Shown here: positions 11,070 through 21,637 of the stretch, in pieces
Numbering within the stretch: position 1 is the stretch's first letter
Layout: each line of letters starts with the position of its first letter
Assembly: GCA_027559495.1 (NCBI GenBank)
Contig: JAMXSV010000004.1
Span: forward strand, 1,601,001 to 1,665,000
DNA: 64,000 nt
Source: Aurifilum marmelostoma
Taxonomy: Eukaryota; Ascomycota; Sordariomycetes; Diaporthales; Cryphonectriaceae
Direction of reading: 5' to 3'
The notes under the pieces: model-generated
What the model was told of the DNA's origin: nothing
What the model saw: only the letters and a program-made list of their open reading frames with translations
The model's database searches: none
Position numbers and translations under genes: made by a program

Positions 11070-11911
11070 GTGCTCGCTTACTTTCGATGAGCTAGGTTGG
11101 CTAATTGGCGGCCATGCACGAGTATGGGCTTCATTATGTTCGGTCGTGGCTGGAAGCATATTAATTCTAATGATAGGGAGACCTATTACAATTATATAGA
11201 TTGTGGTGAACGTGATTATCTACATCAGTATTGTTCAGTATCTATATACTTAACTAAATTTCAAACACTTCAAATCATGAAAACTGCCTGTGTGGTTCGC
11301 CGGTCTTAGTTGTGCTGTAGAGTAAAAAGTCTCCCTCAGCAATACGATCTCTTAGTTATCCAATAACAAGACCGACTGCATTGCGTGAATCCGGCACCTG
11401 GGGTGTCCTTTGATGCCAAAGTATGTCATCTCACGTTGCAAGTCGAACCTATGAGTGCGCCACGCCTGCAGCCCTGGAGGTGACCATTTGCGCAAAGTTC
11501 CATGGTCTTACTGCCTGTAGGGGTCATGCCTCCACGCGCCTTAATTGAAACAAAGTTTCAGGTGGTGGTCAGGCTTGTGGTCAATCGGAAACTTTCCTGC
11601 ATGAGCTGAAAACAATGAAACAAGTAAGAAAGAGAAAGAAAAAGAAAAAAGGCCTGGCAGCCCGAATCCTGTCGTCTCTAACTCGGTCAACCCCCCTTTT
11701 CTTGCACTACTTAATTAGCAGCCTGGACAGATCCCGAAGATAAAAGCAACGGCGCGCACTCTCAAGAACTGGTTCTTATCCCCCGTTGAATAAGCAGACG
11801 TCCTTGCGGATCTCCCCACAAGTTCATGATATATGCTCGTGTCAACATTTTTTCATTTCATCAGGGACAACAAACAGAACTTTCCTTTTCTGAGTACAGC
11901 GGAACAAGGCC
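11070..11911. other. Intergenic region
   Basis: No supported gene is seen. There is a purine-rich AAAGAAAGA tract at about 11620-11650 and pyrimidine-rich sequence before the next ATG at 11912, consistent with a promoter and 5' UTR. Confidence 0.55.
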
Positions 11912-12859
11912 ATGGCGTCGCCCTCAGGACCCACAGTCTTTTCCCTTTCGGTACCGTCAGCTCCGACTGAGGAAATCAAGCAGAAGCTAGCCTCCCTGTC
12001 GTCCTCTGAAGACACCAGATCACTTGTGCGGGAGTTGAGATTGTCCTGCGAAAGTACTATAGTTCCTGTGGACTGCATTCATCGTCTTGATGCACTCCTC
12101 AGCCCTGAGCAACTCCCCAATCTCCAACACGTGTGGTGGGTCATCATCAGTATTTTTCAGAGTTGCACTTCTCTTGATGACTCACATAAGAAATGCAGGA
12201 TAGGAGGGGACCGAGCCAACGATGGACAAGGCTGCGAGGACGATGATGACTACGATGGGAGTTATGCCTGCGAGCGTATTAACGTCTTTCGGACTCACAT
12301 CTTGCGCCTTACCAGCCTGGACCGATGGGGAAAGCCGCTCAACGTCTCCCTAGGCAGTTTCGTATTCACTCTCGACTCACCTCTTGCGAACTCCTCTGAT
12401 CCCCTGGACCTCAAGCAGTTCGAACACCTCGCGTCCCTAACCGTAAGCCTGTTCCACCAACCGGGCTATTGGGGACCTGTGCCGCGTTATGATGGCGGAT
12501 CTATCTCACAAGGCGTGGCTGAGATTCTCGCCCGGCAGTCCCGGCTGCGTCATCTCACCCTCGGCATGCCCGGCCCCGTGGATGCATTCGGTGATCCCAA
12601 CTGCTTCCACCATAATCATGGTGAGGAGAAGATGCACGCCCTTGATAATATTGGGCCCGTACAGCTACCGGCATTGGAGACTTTGGAGCTGCAAGGAGAT
12701 TTTGTGCTCTCTGATACTGCGTGGAAGAAGTGGCAGCATTTCCAGTGGGACAGACTGGCCTCACTTAGGATCGGCGATGCTGACCTCAAAGCTGAGTTTT
12801 TGAGACGCCTTAAGGGTGTTTTGACGACGGATAATCTTGCTCGTCTGTTACAGGAATGA
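11912..12859 (+). CDS. Unrecognised 315-aa protein (LRR-like repeats possible)
   Basis: An intronless ORF runs from ATG 11912 (context CCATGGCG) to a TGA at 12857-12859. There is no signal peptide or membrane segment. An acidic insert (DGQGCEDDDDYDGSYAC) lies near residue 110. The second half has spaced Leu-rich strands such as LKQFEHLASLTVSLF, LRHLTLGMP, LPALETLELQG and LASLRIGD, spaced like the irregular leucine-rich repeats of fungal F-box-associated proteins. No F-box is seen at the N-terminus. The function is not known; an LRR-like binding scaffold is an inference. It stands alone between the protease and HET genes. Confidence 0.7.
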   Translation: MASPSGPTVFSLSVPSAPTEEIKQKLASLSSSEDTRSLVRELRLSCESTIVPVDCIHRLDALLSPEQLPNLQHVWWVIISIFQSCTSLDDSHKKCRIGGDRANDGQGCEDDDDYDGSYACERINVFRTHILRLTSLDRWGKPLNVSLGSFVFTLDSPLANSSDPLDLKQFEHLASLTVSLFHQPGYWGPVPRYDGGSISQGVAEILARQSRLRHLTLGMPGPVDAFGDPNCFHHNHGEEKMHALDNIGPVQLPALETLELQGDFVLSDTAWKKWQHFQWDRLASLRIGDADLKAEFLRRLKGVLTTDNLARLLQE

Positions 12860-13445
12860 AACATACAAGAAAGTATTTACTGTGGACCTATCTCTGTCGA
12901 TATGGGAGGATATCGATAAACGAATAGGGCCACTGTTAGGAAGGGTGTTGAATTGCGACACTCTGAATCAGATGCTGGTCCTCGTCAGATTGTAATAAAT
13001 TCAGAGCTTAGGATGATTTCCTTGGCTAATTAGCAACAGTCCTGTCAGCCCAATTTCTGGCTTTAGATGATGCATATCTGACCTTTACTCCGGCCTCCCT
13101 CTAATGCTTCGCCCTGCATGATTCCATGAACATAACACTCTCCAACAAGAAGGTACTTCTCGCCCCAAGGCCGAAGACAGAAGGGGCAGTTTCCACCAAA
13201 CAATATAAATCGTTACCTATCCGGCGACCGGAAGTCTACGACCGCGACGAACATATCATCTGTTCGGTCCCTCCCCCGCCTGCGTATGCGGGCTGAAACT
13301 AGGAAAAGATGCCAGGGGCCAGGCCCCGTGTGTCCCAAACTAAGATTATTATTTATACTAGAAAGCACATTTCTATTATCTAGCTCTTTCCTCTTTCTTA
13401 AAGAAGATAAAGCTACCAAGTCGATTATCCTACCGCGATAACTAA
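12860..13445. other. Convergent intergenic region
   Basis: This lies between the 3' ends of the plus-strand 315-aa gene and the minus-strand HET gene. It is AT-rich around 13340-13450. No gene, repeat or RNA was recognised. Confidence 0.55.
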
Positions 13446-15661
13446 TTATATAATCGTCACATCCTGATCCTCTACGCACTCAAAGTCCCAGGCGTCTGCA
13501 GACTGCGTACTGAGCTGCTGGGACGCCGCATCTACATGCAGCCCGCTATGCCCCGCTGCTAATGTGGACTTATGAAGTCGCCGATCCGCTATCAATCTTA
13601 TTGAAGCACGCCCGTGAAAAAAGATGAGGCCGACGCGACGGAATGTGTTAGGCGCCTCCGCTGTTGTGACGGACTCCAGGGCGAGCGCCGTCCCCAGATA
13701 GAGACGATAGCCTAGAGGCTGAGCGCGCATAATCAAGGCAAAGTAGGGACCGCGCCGGGATGCGGCCGGTGGCGCCAGATTCCATCTCCGGTCATCGTCA
13801 GGGTGCATGTATCCAGTCCCTCCAAAAGCCGTTATGCCGATTACATGTCCGTCGACTCCCCCAAAAACAAACCCGTGCCTATCACGTCTCCCAAGCCATG
13901 GTTGTATAGGAAAAAGCTTGCCGCGCAGGAGCAGGGTCCCAAGCCTGACCCTTCCGAAAGGGTCATCTCCAGCAGGGGGAGGTTGAAGCCCGGACGAGGC
14001 GGGCTGCGAATTGTGGCCTGTAGTCAGGATCGAATTCGAGGCTGAATTTTATCTGGCAAGGTAAAGAAGCCCAAGACCACGATGGCGCGTGTGATTTACA
14101 CACCGATCGCAACTCCGAGTCTCGCGGAACAGGATTGTCTGTATACCATAGCAAGGCACCTGGTAGATCCTGTTGCCATAGACCCGCCAGGTATTGATCA
14201 GATGGGCGCCGAAAAGAATTCGCGATTCCGGATAAAGCAGGAAGACGATCCTCGATCTTTGTAAATTCGCATGCAGAATACATTGGAACCAGTTCATCGT
14301 ACCACCACTGTGTTGAGAAGCCTGAATCTGATAGCCGCAAACCACGGCTGTTCATAGAAGAATGCACTCCTTCTGACCGCGCATCTTCGGAACATCGGAA
14401 ATACATGACGTATTTCCCAAAGTAGAGTATTCTCGACGATAGCAGCTCCTCCTGGACAATCCAGCCACGGCGATCAAGCACAGACGTCTGTGCTATATCG
14501 TGATCCAAGTTCTCGCCTGCAGGTCCGCATCCTGGATACCACAGTGCAATGCGGGTGGGCTCAGGGTTGCCTTTAGCATCCCTATATTGAAGGCCACATG
14601 TCTGGAAGTTGTCGTCGTCTGCACAGCCTCTTTCATTGAGCAACCCACCATAGGCATCCTGGGATGCTGCCGCAGCGATGGTAAGGATGGACCGGCGGAA
14701 AGTGGATGCCATCTTTGGACATTCGCGTTCCCAGTCCGCTTGGTCGTCCTGAACAATACAAATGGAATCTATCCAAAGGTAGTCTGATCCCAGTGCTGCT
14801 GAAACCGTCACGGCGTCTCTGAATGTCGCTGGAAGTGTGCTCGTCTCAAAACCCTGCAGACGTTTTGCAATATTCGTCTTCGTCGTTACAGGGATCTCTC
14901 GTGTACCCCAGCGGTGTGAGAGGGTAATATATTTGTAGCTGTCGGATGGCCGAGTTTCAATGATTCGGATTCTCTGACCGTCTGCCTCGATCTTCAAGAG
15001 ACGGGTAGGCATATCTCCAGGAATTTCTGGGAGCCCGTTACACTTTTCGTGGGTGTCGATGCAGTGCTGGATCCACTGCTTCGCTAGTTGAAGATCTGGG
15101 AATCTTCTAATTCTTCGTCCATCAAACCATTTGTATCCAGGCACGGCAACCCCTGTATACTGCACGTTTAGCCATAAATACAGGATCTCAGATATAGTGC
15201 TCATTCGCATATGGCTACATACCAGCATAGGGACCAGCCCGAAAGCATGTCCACTGTGAATTATTGGAATTGTGAAGTTCAATACATATATCCCCGAGGA
15301 TGTCCTGCTCAGTACGAGAGATACGAAGACTGTACCGTGCGGTCTCTCCACGAAGACGCTCATCTGCGTCATCTCTACTCAACCGAGAACTGCGTTGATA
15401 GTGTAGGAGAACCCCATTTCTGAAGGTCCTGCATAAGTCACACCCGTTCTCAGCAGAGGCTTGAAGATCAAGCCAGTTTTCGTGGTGGGCGATTTCAACA
15501 CTGTTCGATGGAGATCGGCGTCCAAATAAGGTCTTCTCGGGCCGGAAGCATTTCTCCTCGAACGTCAAACAGACGCTGCAGAGCGGGACGGTAGCTAATC
15601 TAGGAAGCGGACGTCGGAGAAGGCGCCGTGCAAGACGACGGATGTGAGGACTTTCTACCAT
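13446..15661 (-). CDS. HET-domain (heterokaryon incompatibility) protein, frameshifted
   Basis: The model is complement(join(13446..15152, 15223..15661)). The 70-bp intron is GT-AG (GTATGT donor, TACAG acceptor). Exon 1 encodes an N-terminal region with the CSVC and CDLC cysteine pairs common in this family. Exon 2 encodes the HET domain: YITLSHRWG, a short spacer, then ATFRDAVTVSAALGSDYLWI, DSICIVQDD, and later GWIVQEELLSSRILYF. HET domains act in fungal allorecognition and programmed cell death after fusion of unlike hyphae. The frame hits TGA at 13963, but one base fewer in the G5 run at 13975-13979 continues it through GRVRLGTLLLRGKLFPIQP to a stop at 13446. The corrected length is 714 aa and divides exactly by three. 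Either the gene is a recently damaged allele or the base is an assembly error. Confidence 0.88.
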
Positions 15662-16136
15662 TCGGAGGGAAAACAGCCTCTTACAAAGTTGAGATAGTAG
15701 CGACGCTGAAAAGAACTTGGCTGGCTATTCTCCTAGCCGTTCTATATACCAGAAGCAGAGATGACCGAGATCTCGAGGACGAGCAATGAGCCACCTCCTT
15801 TATTTTCGCCCCCTCACTTCCCCCTTCGGACGAAAGATTGGCCGAAGGGCTGACCAGCGCTGACACACAGTACCTTGCAGATCTCCTCCCAACCAGGCAC
15901 TATAAGGCTCTGAGCCTCTCGCCTGCATAAGCAACTGACATCTACGAGGTATGCTCTGTAAAGCAATTGCTAAACATCCATGAGCCCAATAAATATATAA
16001 TTCAGTCTATTCCGGTCTTTCTCAATATAACACCTTTTCCAAAGCCTAAGGCTCTTGCAATCCTCGAATCTGCTCTTGCGTTATATCTCTTCTCCTCCAA
16101 GTATTGCTATCTTTCCAAACCTGGTCAAGTTCTTCT

Positions 16137-16519
16137 TTATGCAGTAGAAGAGCTAAACAGATCCCGGGCATATTGTCTTTTCGAAGAGGTAGACAGAATA
16201 GGGATCGCCCTCTTGCATATTTCGGAGAAATAAGTTGTTGCATCGATGTGTATCCAATCATCCGCATTGTAAATCGCTTGCATCGCCTGGTAATTGGCTC
16301 TCGTTGTCTTCAAGTTGGAATGATCTCTAGCAGACTTGCTCGATGTGCTAGACGAGCCAGACTGAGATGATGTCTCTGCCAAGGTTCCGAGTGCGAGGTC
16401 CACACAGCCGTCCCACCCATAAACAATATCATGGGTGTCCCTTGAGGATGATCCGAGTGAGCCTCTTCAAGATATCGGACCATAGGATGTTGATATACAT
16501 GCCTGTTCCACTCGCTCAT
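16137..16519 (-). other. Possible broken or spliced small gene
   Basis: The minus strand from ATG 16519 opens with MSEWNRHVYQHPMVRYLEEA. A second, shifted frame covering 16403 down to 16137 continues with GWDGCVDLALGTLAETSSQ and later YNADDWIHIDATTYFSEICK before a stop. Both look protein-like but are in different frames, and no convincing donor/acceptor pair was found. It could be a decayed gene or two chance frames. The product is not recognised. Confidence 0.25.
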
Positions 16520-17911
16520 TGTTTTTGAAAATACACCAGCAGTGTGATTAGTGAGGGGGCAACGGCGAGTTTGACGAGCATGTAATGAATGAAAGTGGAT
16601 TATCTTCTATGTAAAAAAAAGAAAATGATATGCCTGCTCTGAGCAGAGTAGATACCCGATGCCCTAGGGTTAGGGTCCGAATTTCTCCACAATTAGAACT
16701 CGGTAATAAGCAGTCAAAATTGTTATCTGGATAACGTTCGAAACGGAATAAATACCGTTTCATCCACTTTTTATTTCACCCTATCTCTGCTGCAATGAGA
16801 TGCGATGAGTATGCCAAAACGGGAAGCCTTTGCTTCCAATTTCGGGAGACTGAGAGCAATGATGTTAGCACTCTATAGCGGAGACTATGGGGTCATACTC
16901 GCATGAAAAGGAGGAACTTGATCACTCCTTCTCCGCCTGCCCCGACTTACCATCCCAGCCATTGCTTCGTCTTGATTGGCCAATGGCTCGTAGCCCCGGG
17001 TTTCCCAAGTGCGTAGACGCGACGATAGCATATGAGTCAAAGTGAGCACGTTGCAGATACCAGGGCTAATTGGGGGAAAGGGCGGTGCTGCGAAGGGGGG
17101 CTCCCGTCAGCAAGCCGTTCCATGGCATTCAAATGGTCCAGTGTGGAGCCTGAGCAGTGAGCAAGTGAGTGAGCGGTTGAGGATTTGGGGTGTGGGGTGA
17201 GATGGGCTACGGGGGGGATTCATGTCGACTCAGCCATTCTCTCGCCGAAATCTACTCGATGTAACCCCGTTGCAGACCAATGGCAGCACGGAGCGCAGAT
17301 CCACCCTGTCTGACAGGTACGTGGATGGACCTGAGGAAGAGATACAGCGGTACCTTCTTGTGTAGCTATATTCTGGTGCGACTCCAAGGTCGCACACTAG
17401 TACATCCGTTGGGCCTTTCAAGTAGCCCCCGCGAGAGACGAGCCTTACCACATTTGTCTCGCCGACTCTGCTCGAGATTCGGACTGCGCCATGTCCAACT
17501 GGGGAAGGCTTCCATGGTTTCAAGGCCGCAAGATATCAAGAAGATGACTCCCTCCCCGAGCACCACGCCCTTTCGTCTCTCTTCTCTTCCTTTTCACTTT
17601 CTCCTAGACGAACAACAATTCGTGTGCCATCTCAGGTGATCACTCAACGTCTCTGCCTGTGAATGAAGCAAGCTTGTGGGGAGCCCTGGCAGCACGACAG
17701 CACCTGCCGTTCAGATCTTCCTCATCCTCCCCCACCTCCTTCTTCATCACTCCCTCAGCGCTTATTGCCGCTATCGCCGTAAAAGAAAAATAATCTTTGA
17801 CAGATCCACCAACCTACACACCAAACTGAATTCTTCGAAGTCCAGTTGAGTCGAACCTCGGCCACGACGACAGACGACAACTCTCAGACCCCATCCCAGA
17901 CATCAAATCTG

Positions 17912-18042
17912 GTAAGTTCAGGGCAACATCGATGACGATAGCCTCATAGGCAGCCCAGTCCACACAGCTCCAGTAGACGCCAATCGGCTAACGGGGTGTG
18001 TCTGGCATAAGCGGTGGTCGTCTTATCTTGAGATCGAAACAG
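17912..18042 (+). other. Probable 5' UTR intron
   Basis: A consensus donor GTAAGT at 17912, a GGCTAAC branch-like site at 17986-17992 and an ACAG acceptor ending at 18042 precede the ATG at 18110. This layout suits a leader intron of the downstream gene; no transcript data were available. Confidence 0.45.
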
Positions 18043-18109
18043 CAAGACCTCAAAAGATAGTAACAGATTGGATCCACCTTGCCGATTCCTTGGTGACAAT
18101 CTCGTACCA

Positions 18110-20633
18110 ATGGCCAGCATGTCGCGCACCATCTCCGCCAGCCTCCCCAAGGGCTTCTCCATCCTTCAGCCTGCTCTCGGTGCGCCTCTCTCCTGGATGC
18201 CTGCTGTCGGGACTGCGGAGCTGGAACAGCTCATCAATGTCTACCTGCCCGGCCCAGCCTCTGCGCAGGAGAAGCGAGCCGCCATCTCCATGGACTTCTT
18301 CGAGTACTCTGCCCAGACCGGAGAAAACTTCAAGTACTACCCCGTCAGCACCGCCAGCCGCTCTCCAGCCAGCTCTTCTGCCGCCTACAACACCTCCCCG
18401 GCCTTGTCCGACCTCAGCTGCTTCAGCTCCCCATCGCAGTCCTCCAACCCGGCCGGCTCGGCAACAAACATGACCCGCCGCTCTTCTCAGCAGAAGTCTT
18501 CTGCTGTGGCCGCCAAGGGTGGTGAGCGCACTGACTTCTCGCACCTGCCTGGCATGAAGATCATGACTGCCGCCGGCGAGGATGTGACCAACTCGGCCTC
18601 CAGGGGCTGCAAGACCAAGGAGCAGCGCGAGCACGCTCATCTGATGAGGGTGCTCAAGGCCTGCGACGCCTGTAAGAAGAAGAAGATCCGCTGCGACCCG
18701 AGCCACAAGCGGAGATCGGCATCTCAGGTCAAGGGCGCCAAGCCTGAGCCTGCTACCAGAGCAGCAAAGAAGGCCAGGAAGTCCCCGCCGACGCCTTCGT
18801 CTCAGTCAACAGCATCGTCATTCACACCTGCGCCTGACACATCTTTCGACCTCAACATGATGGGTGGTGACCTCACTACTGCCGCTTGTCTGGATCAGTC
18901 GTGGGACGAGTTCCTGTCCTTCAGTGACGACCCCGTCAACGCCGCCATCCCCGAGGAGTTCTATAGCGCCGTGCCACAAGATTTCGACTTTTTCCTGGAC
19001 ACCGACAATCAGTTCTCTCCTGCCAACTCTGGTGGCTCTTCTGGCTTCACCGACTCTCCATATCTTCCACTGACCCCAGTCGCTTCAGCCCTCGTCCCAC
19101 AGGCTGACTTCACTGCCTTTACCGACACCTCACTATATGTACAGGCAGGTGGCCAGGAGCCTACTCTACCATACCTGAACGACGGTGCCCATGGCAGCAA
19201 CTATGTCGACTTCAACCTCTACTCACCCTCTTCGAGCTTCATCGACGAGGAACCCCAAAAGCTAAAGGCAGGCGACAAGAGGAAGGCATCTGCCGTCCAA
19301 GGCGTGTCGCTGTCGCAGTATCAACCCACCAGCACCAGCTCTCCGGCCGGCCTGACCGAGTCACAATCATCCTCTGCCCTCCATGACGATAGTCAGCAAG
19401 GGCATATTGACCACTACCAATCCGCCGCCGCCTTCGTGCCTGCCGGACCAGAGTGGCAAGGCTTAGGTGGTGGGGAGCAGCAAGATGGCGGCGTCTCCAT
19501 TGATCTACTAGATCAAGACTGCTTCACTCACCAGCCATGGCATGCCAACGATGACGGCCGCGGCGATGCCCGCGCCGTCACGACGGCGATGGCGGTGAGA
19601 TCACGAGGTCTATTACCACAACGGCAACAGTCCGCGTATGTCGTCGCGCCAGCGGCGTCCGCCGCCTCAGGAGAGGACGCTGCGGACAGCACAGCAGCGA
19701 ACATTGCTGCCTCGTCACCACAATCTCCAAGGACGTCCCGCCGCCCACAGGCTCTTGTCCAACAACAGGACATTGCCCTATGCCGTGGCGAGGCCCATAT
19801 CAGTCAACAGACAGTTAGTCCGACTGTACGGCGCCTTTGCTCCCCCATTGTGTCCAAAATATGCGTGCTAACTAATTCACTAGGAATATCAGGCCACTAC
19901 CACCAGACTGACGCCACGCCTGCGCAACACAGCCTCACCAAACAGAGCTTTGTCAACAAGGGCGCCATCGTCGTCCGAAACCATGAGGCGACCGCTAAGC
20001 GAGGGTGTCCTGTCCGCTGGAGGACTGCACAGGCTACAAGCGCTAAATGACAAGCCATCGCCAGCCTCACGCGGTCAGACCGTCCACGCCGGTCAACAAC
20101 CCACCGGCCATGCCTCCTCGGTATCGCCATGCCAGGCATGCGGCCTTCAGACCAAGAGCTACACTCGCGAGCTGTCGAGACATAGCCTGGGCCCTCAATG
20201 TACACGACAAACACTGCACGGAAGCAATACAGCTGCCGCCAGCAGCCCTCAACCTCTGCGCCGTCCCTCGGATTGCGCAACCTCACCGGTGCGACAACCG
20301 GTGGGCCGTTCGTCGAGCATGGCCCAGCTTTTCGCATTCGGACTTGTTATCATGGCCATGTCGATTGTGGTCGGATTCACATCGCTGTTGCAATCATCGC
20401 AAACACCATTTTCACACTACTACTTCACGAACGTGCTCGGACAGCACATACGTGCTCCCCCCTCTGTGGTCGTCATCCTGGCCGTCCTGCCAACACTCGT
20501 GTCAAGTGTCCGGGATGCATCCAGACTTGACGCCACCGTCAATGCTAAGAGCAAAGTCAGCAGCTCCTTGGGGGCACCATTCAGACGGTCTCTTCGGGGA
20601 ATCTCTGGCCGGTTACCCCTCGCTTGCATATAG
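18110..20633 (+). CDS. Half-zinc-cluster protein with C-terminal hydrophobic segment
   Basis: The model is join(18110..19825, 19884..20633), 821 aa. The 58-bp intron has an excellent 3' end (GCTAAC branch, CACTAG) and keeps phase 0. Without splicing the frame stops at 20050 after an unrelated tail. Residues 1-75 (MASMSRTISASLPKGFSI; MDFFEYSAQTGENFKYYPV) look like a conserved fungal N-terminal region. Around residue 183 the sequence KEQREHAHLMRVLKACDACK, followed by KKKIRCDPSHKRR, has CxxCx6C with basic residues. This is the first half of a Zn(II)2Cys6 cluster, but the second cysteine triplet is absent. A basic stretch and long Ser/Pro/Gln/Asp-rich regions follow. Near residue 710 is a hydrophobic run (MAQLFAFGLVIMAMSIVVGF) that could span a membrane. 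DNA binding and membrane tethering are both inferences. Confidence 0.72.
19826..19883 (+). other. Intron with consensus branch site
   Basis: The intron runs GTACGG to CACTAG with TGCTAACT 13-20 nt before the acceptor. It is essential to the long model because it switches the frame after residue 572. Confidence 0.65.
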
Positions 20634-21637
20634 GGGAGGGTTACCATCCCTTCTCCCTCCTCGCCCGTGGCGAGGTGCTGTCTGGGGACCGAGCACTGAC
20701 GATTGAGTGTGTGTGTGTGTTTTGGTTTTTTTGCTATTTGTTGTAACTTCAGCGAGCTTGTGATACCCACTTTCTTTCCACAATTCTGTCTTGGTCTTGG
20801 AAACAATAACTTTCATTCCCCCTCCTTCCTCATTGTGGGGTGTGCACGTTGCGAAAGGCAGCGGCCAAAGAGTTAACGTGCCCACACTCAGTCTGGTTGA
20901 GGGATAATAAAGGCTGGCCGTTGATGATCTTGGGTTCTTCTGGTGTGTACTCAAAAAGGGGAGTATGGGTGTGTGTATCCTGGTGCCAAGATGAGGAGAA
21001 GGTGTCTCGCCCTGCCTCTCTCCTGCCCAAAACGAGGTTGCACTGCCAGTCTCTCCTGCACATAGAAAATCAAGATCATTGGTGGCTGAAAATTTGACTT
21101 CATGCTTTACGTGCTCGTGCGAACTGACTGACTGGCCTCAAGGACAGGCCTTGCTGGATCTACTCCCAGCATATCAGGTCCTACCTGGAAATGATGGTGA
21201 AGGATATGGACTCTTATCGTCCCAAGAAGATCATACTCATGCTTCATCAATTCCATGGATACCAAGGAGTATTAACACCGAAAGGCGAGGGAGTAGTCCT
21301 TGCATTATGCTACCTATAATTACTCGTGAAGTCCTTGGTAGGTGCTCGAACTATTGAAAAATAATGCCTTTTGGTCAACAGTGTTCTAGACCAAACACCC
21401 CCTTCGACGAGCCAAGTACGCTAGATATCGATTATATCTCATAAAGACAAGGTTTCACCCTGCTTCACCGAATCCGATGTTGTCGCCCCTTGAAGATAAA
21501 TCAAGCCAATATAACCGAACGCCAACACCTCCTGCTCTGCCCTAGCCTAGTGCACGAGTCCATACTCCCCAAGTTCCATGCTCATCAAGACGTAAGAAAA
21601 GGAAGAGAAAGAAAAAATAAAAAAAAACAGAGAGCTC
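20634..21637. other. Convergent intergenic region
   Basis: This lies between the ends of the 18110-20633 gene (+) and the acetyltransferase gene (-). It holds a short GT repeat (20707-20720) and an A/G-rich tract (about 21598-21628). No supported gene is seen. Confidence 0.55.

Larger units (their letters stand above)
15662..18109. other. Intergenic region with 5' leader of the downstream gene
   Basis: No well-supported gene is seen. A weak coding-like fragment lies on the minus strand at 16137-16519 (annotated separately). From about 17560 the sequence is CT-rich, and 17912-18042 looks like a 5' UTR intron of the gene starting at 18110. Two telomere-like units (CCCTAGGGTTAGGG, 16662-16675) occur by themselves. 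Confidence 0.55.

Noticed and set aside
16662..16675. Telomere-like CCCTAGGGTTAGGG
   Set aside because: Only about two units; too short to support an interstitial telomere or a chromosome-fusion scar.
19884..20050. Unspliced C-terminus of the half-zinc-cluster protein
   Set aside because: The consensus branch site and acceptor at 19869-19883 and the long open frame after splicing favour the 20633 end.
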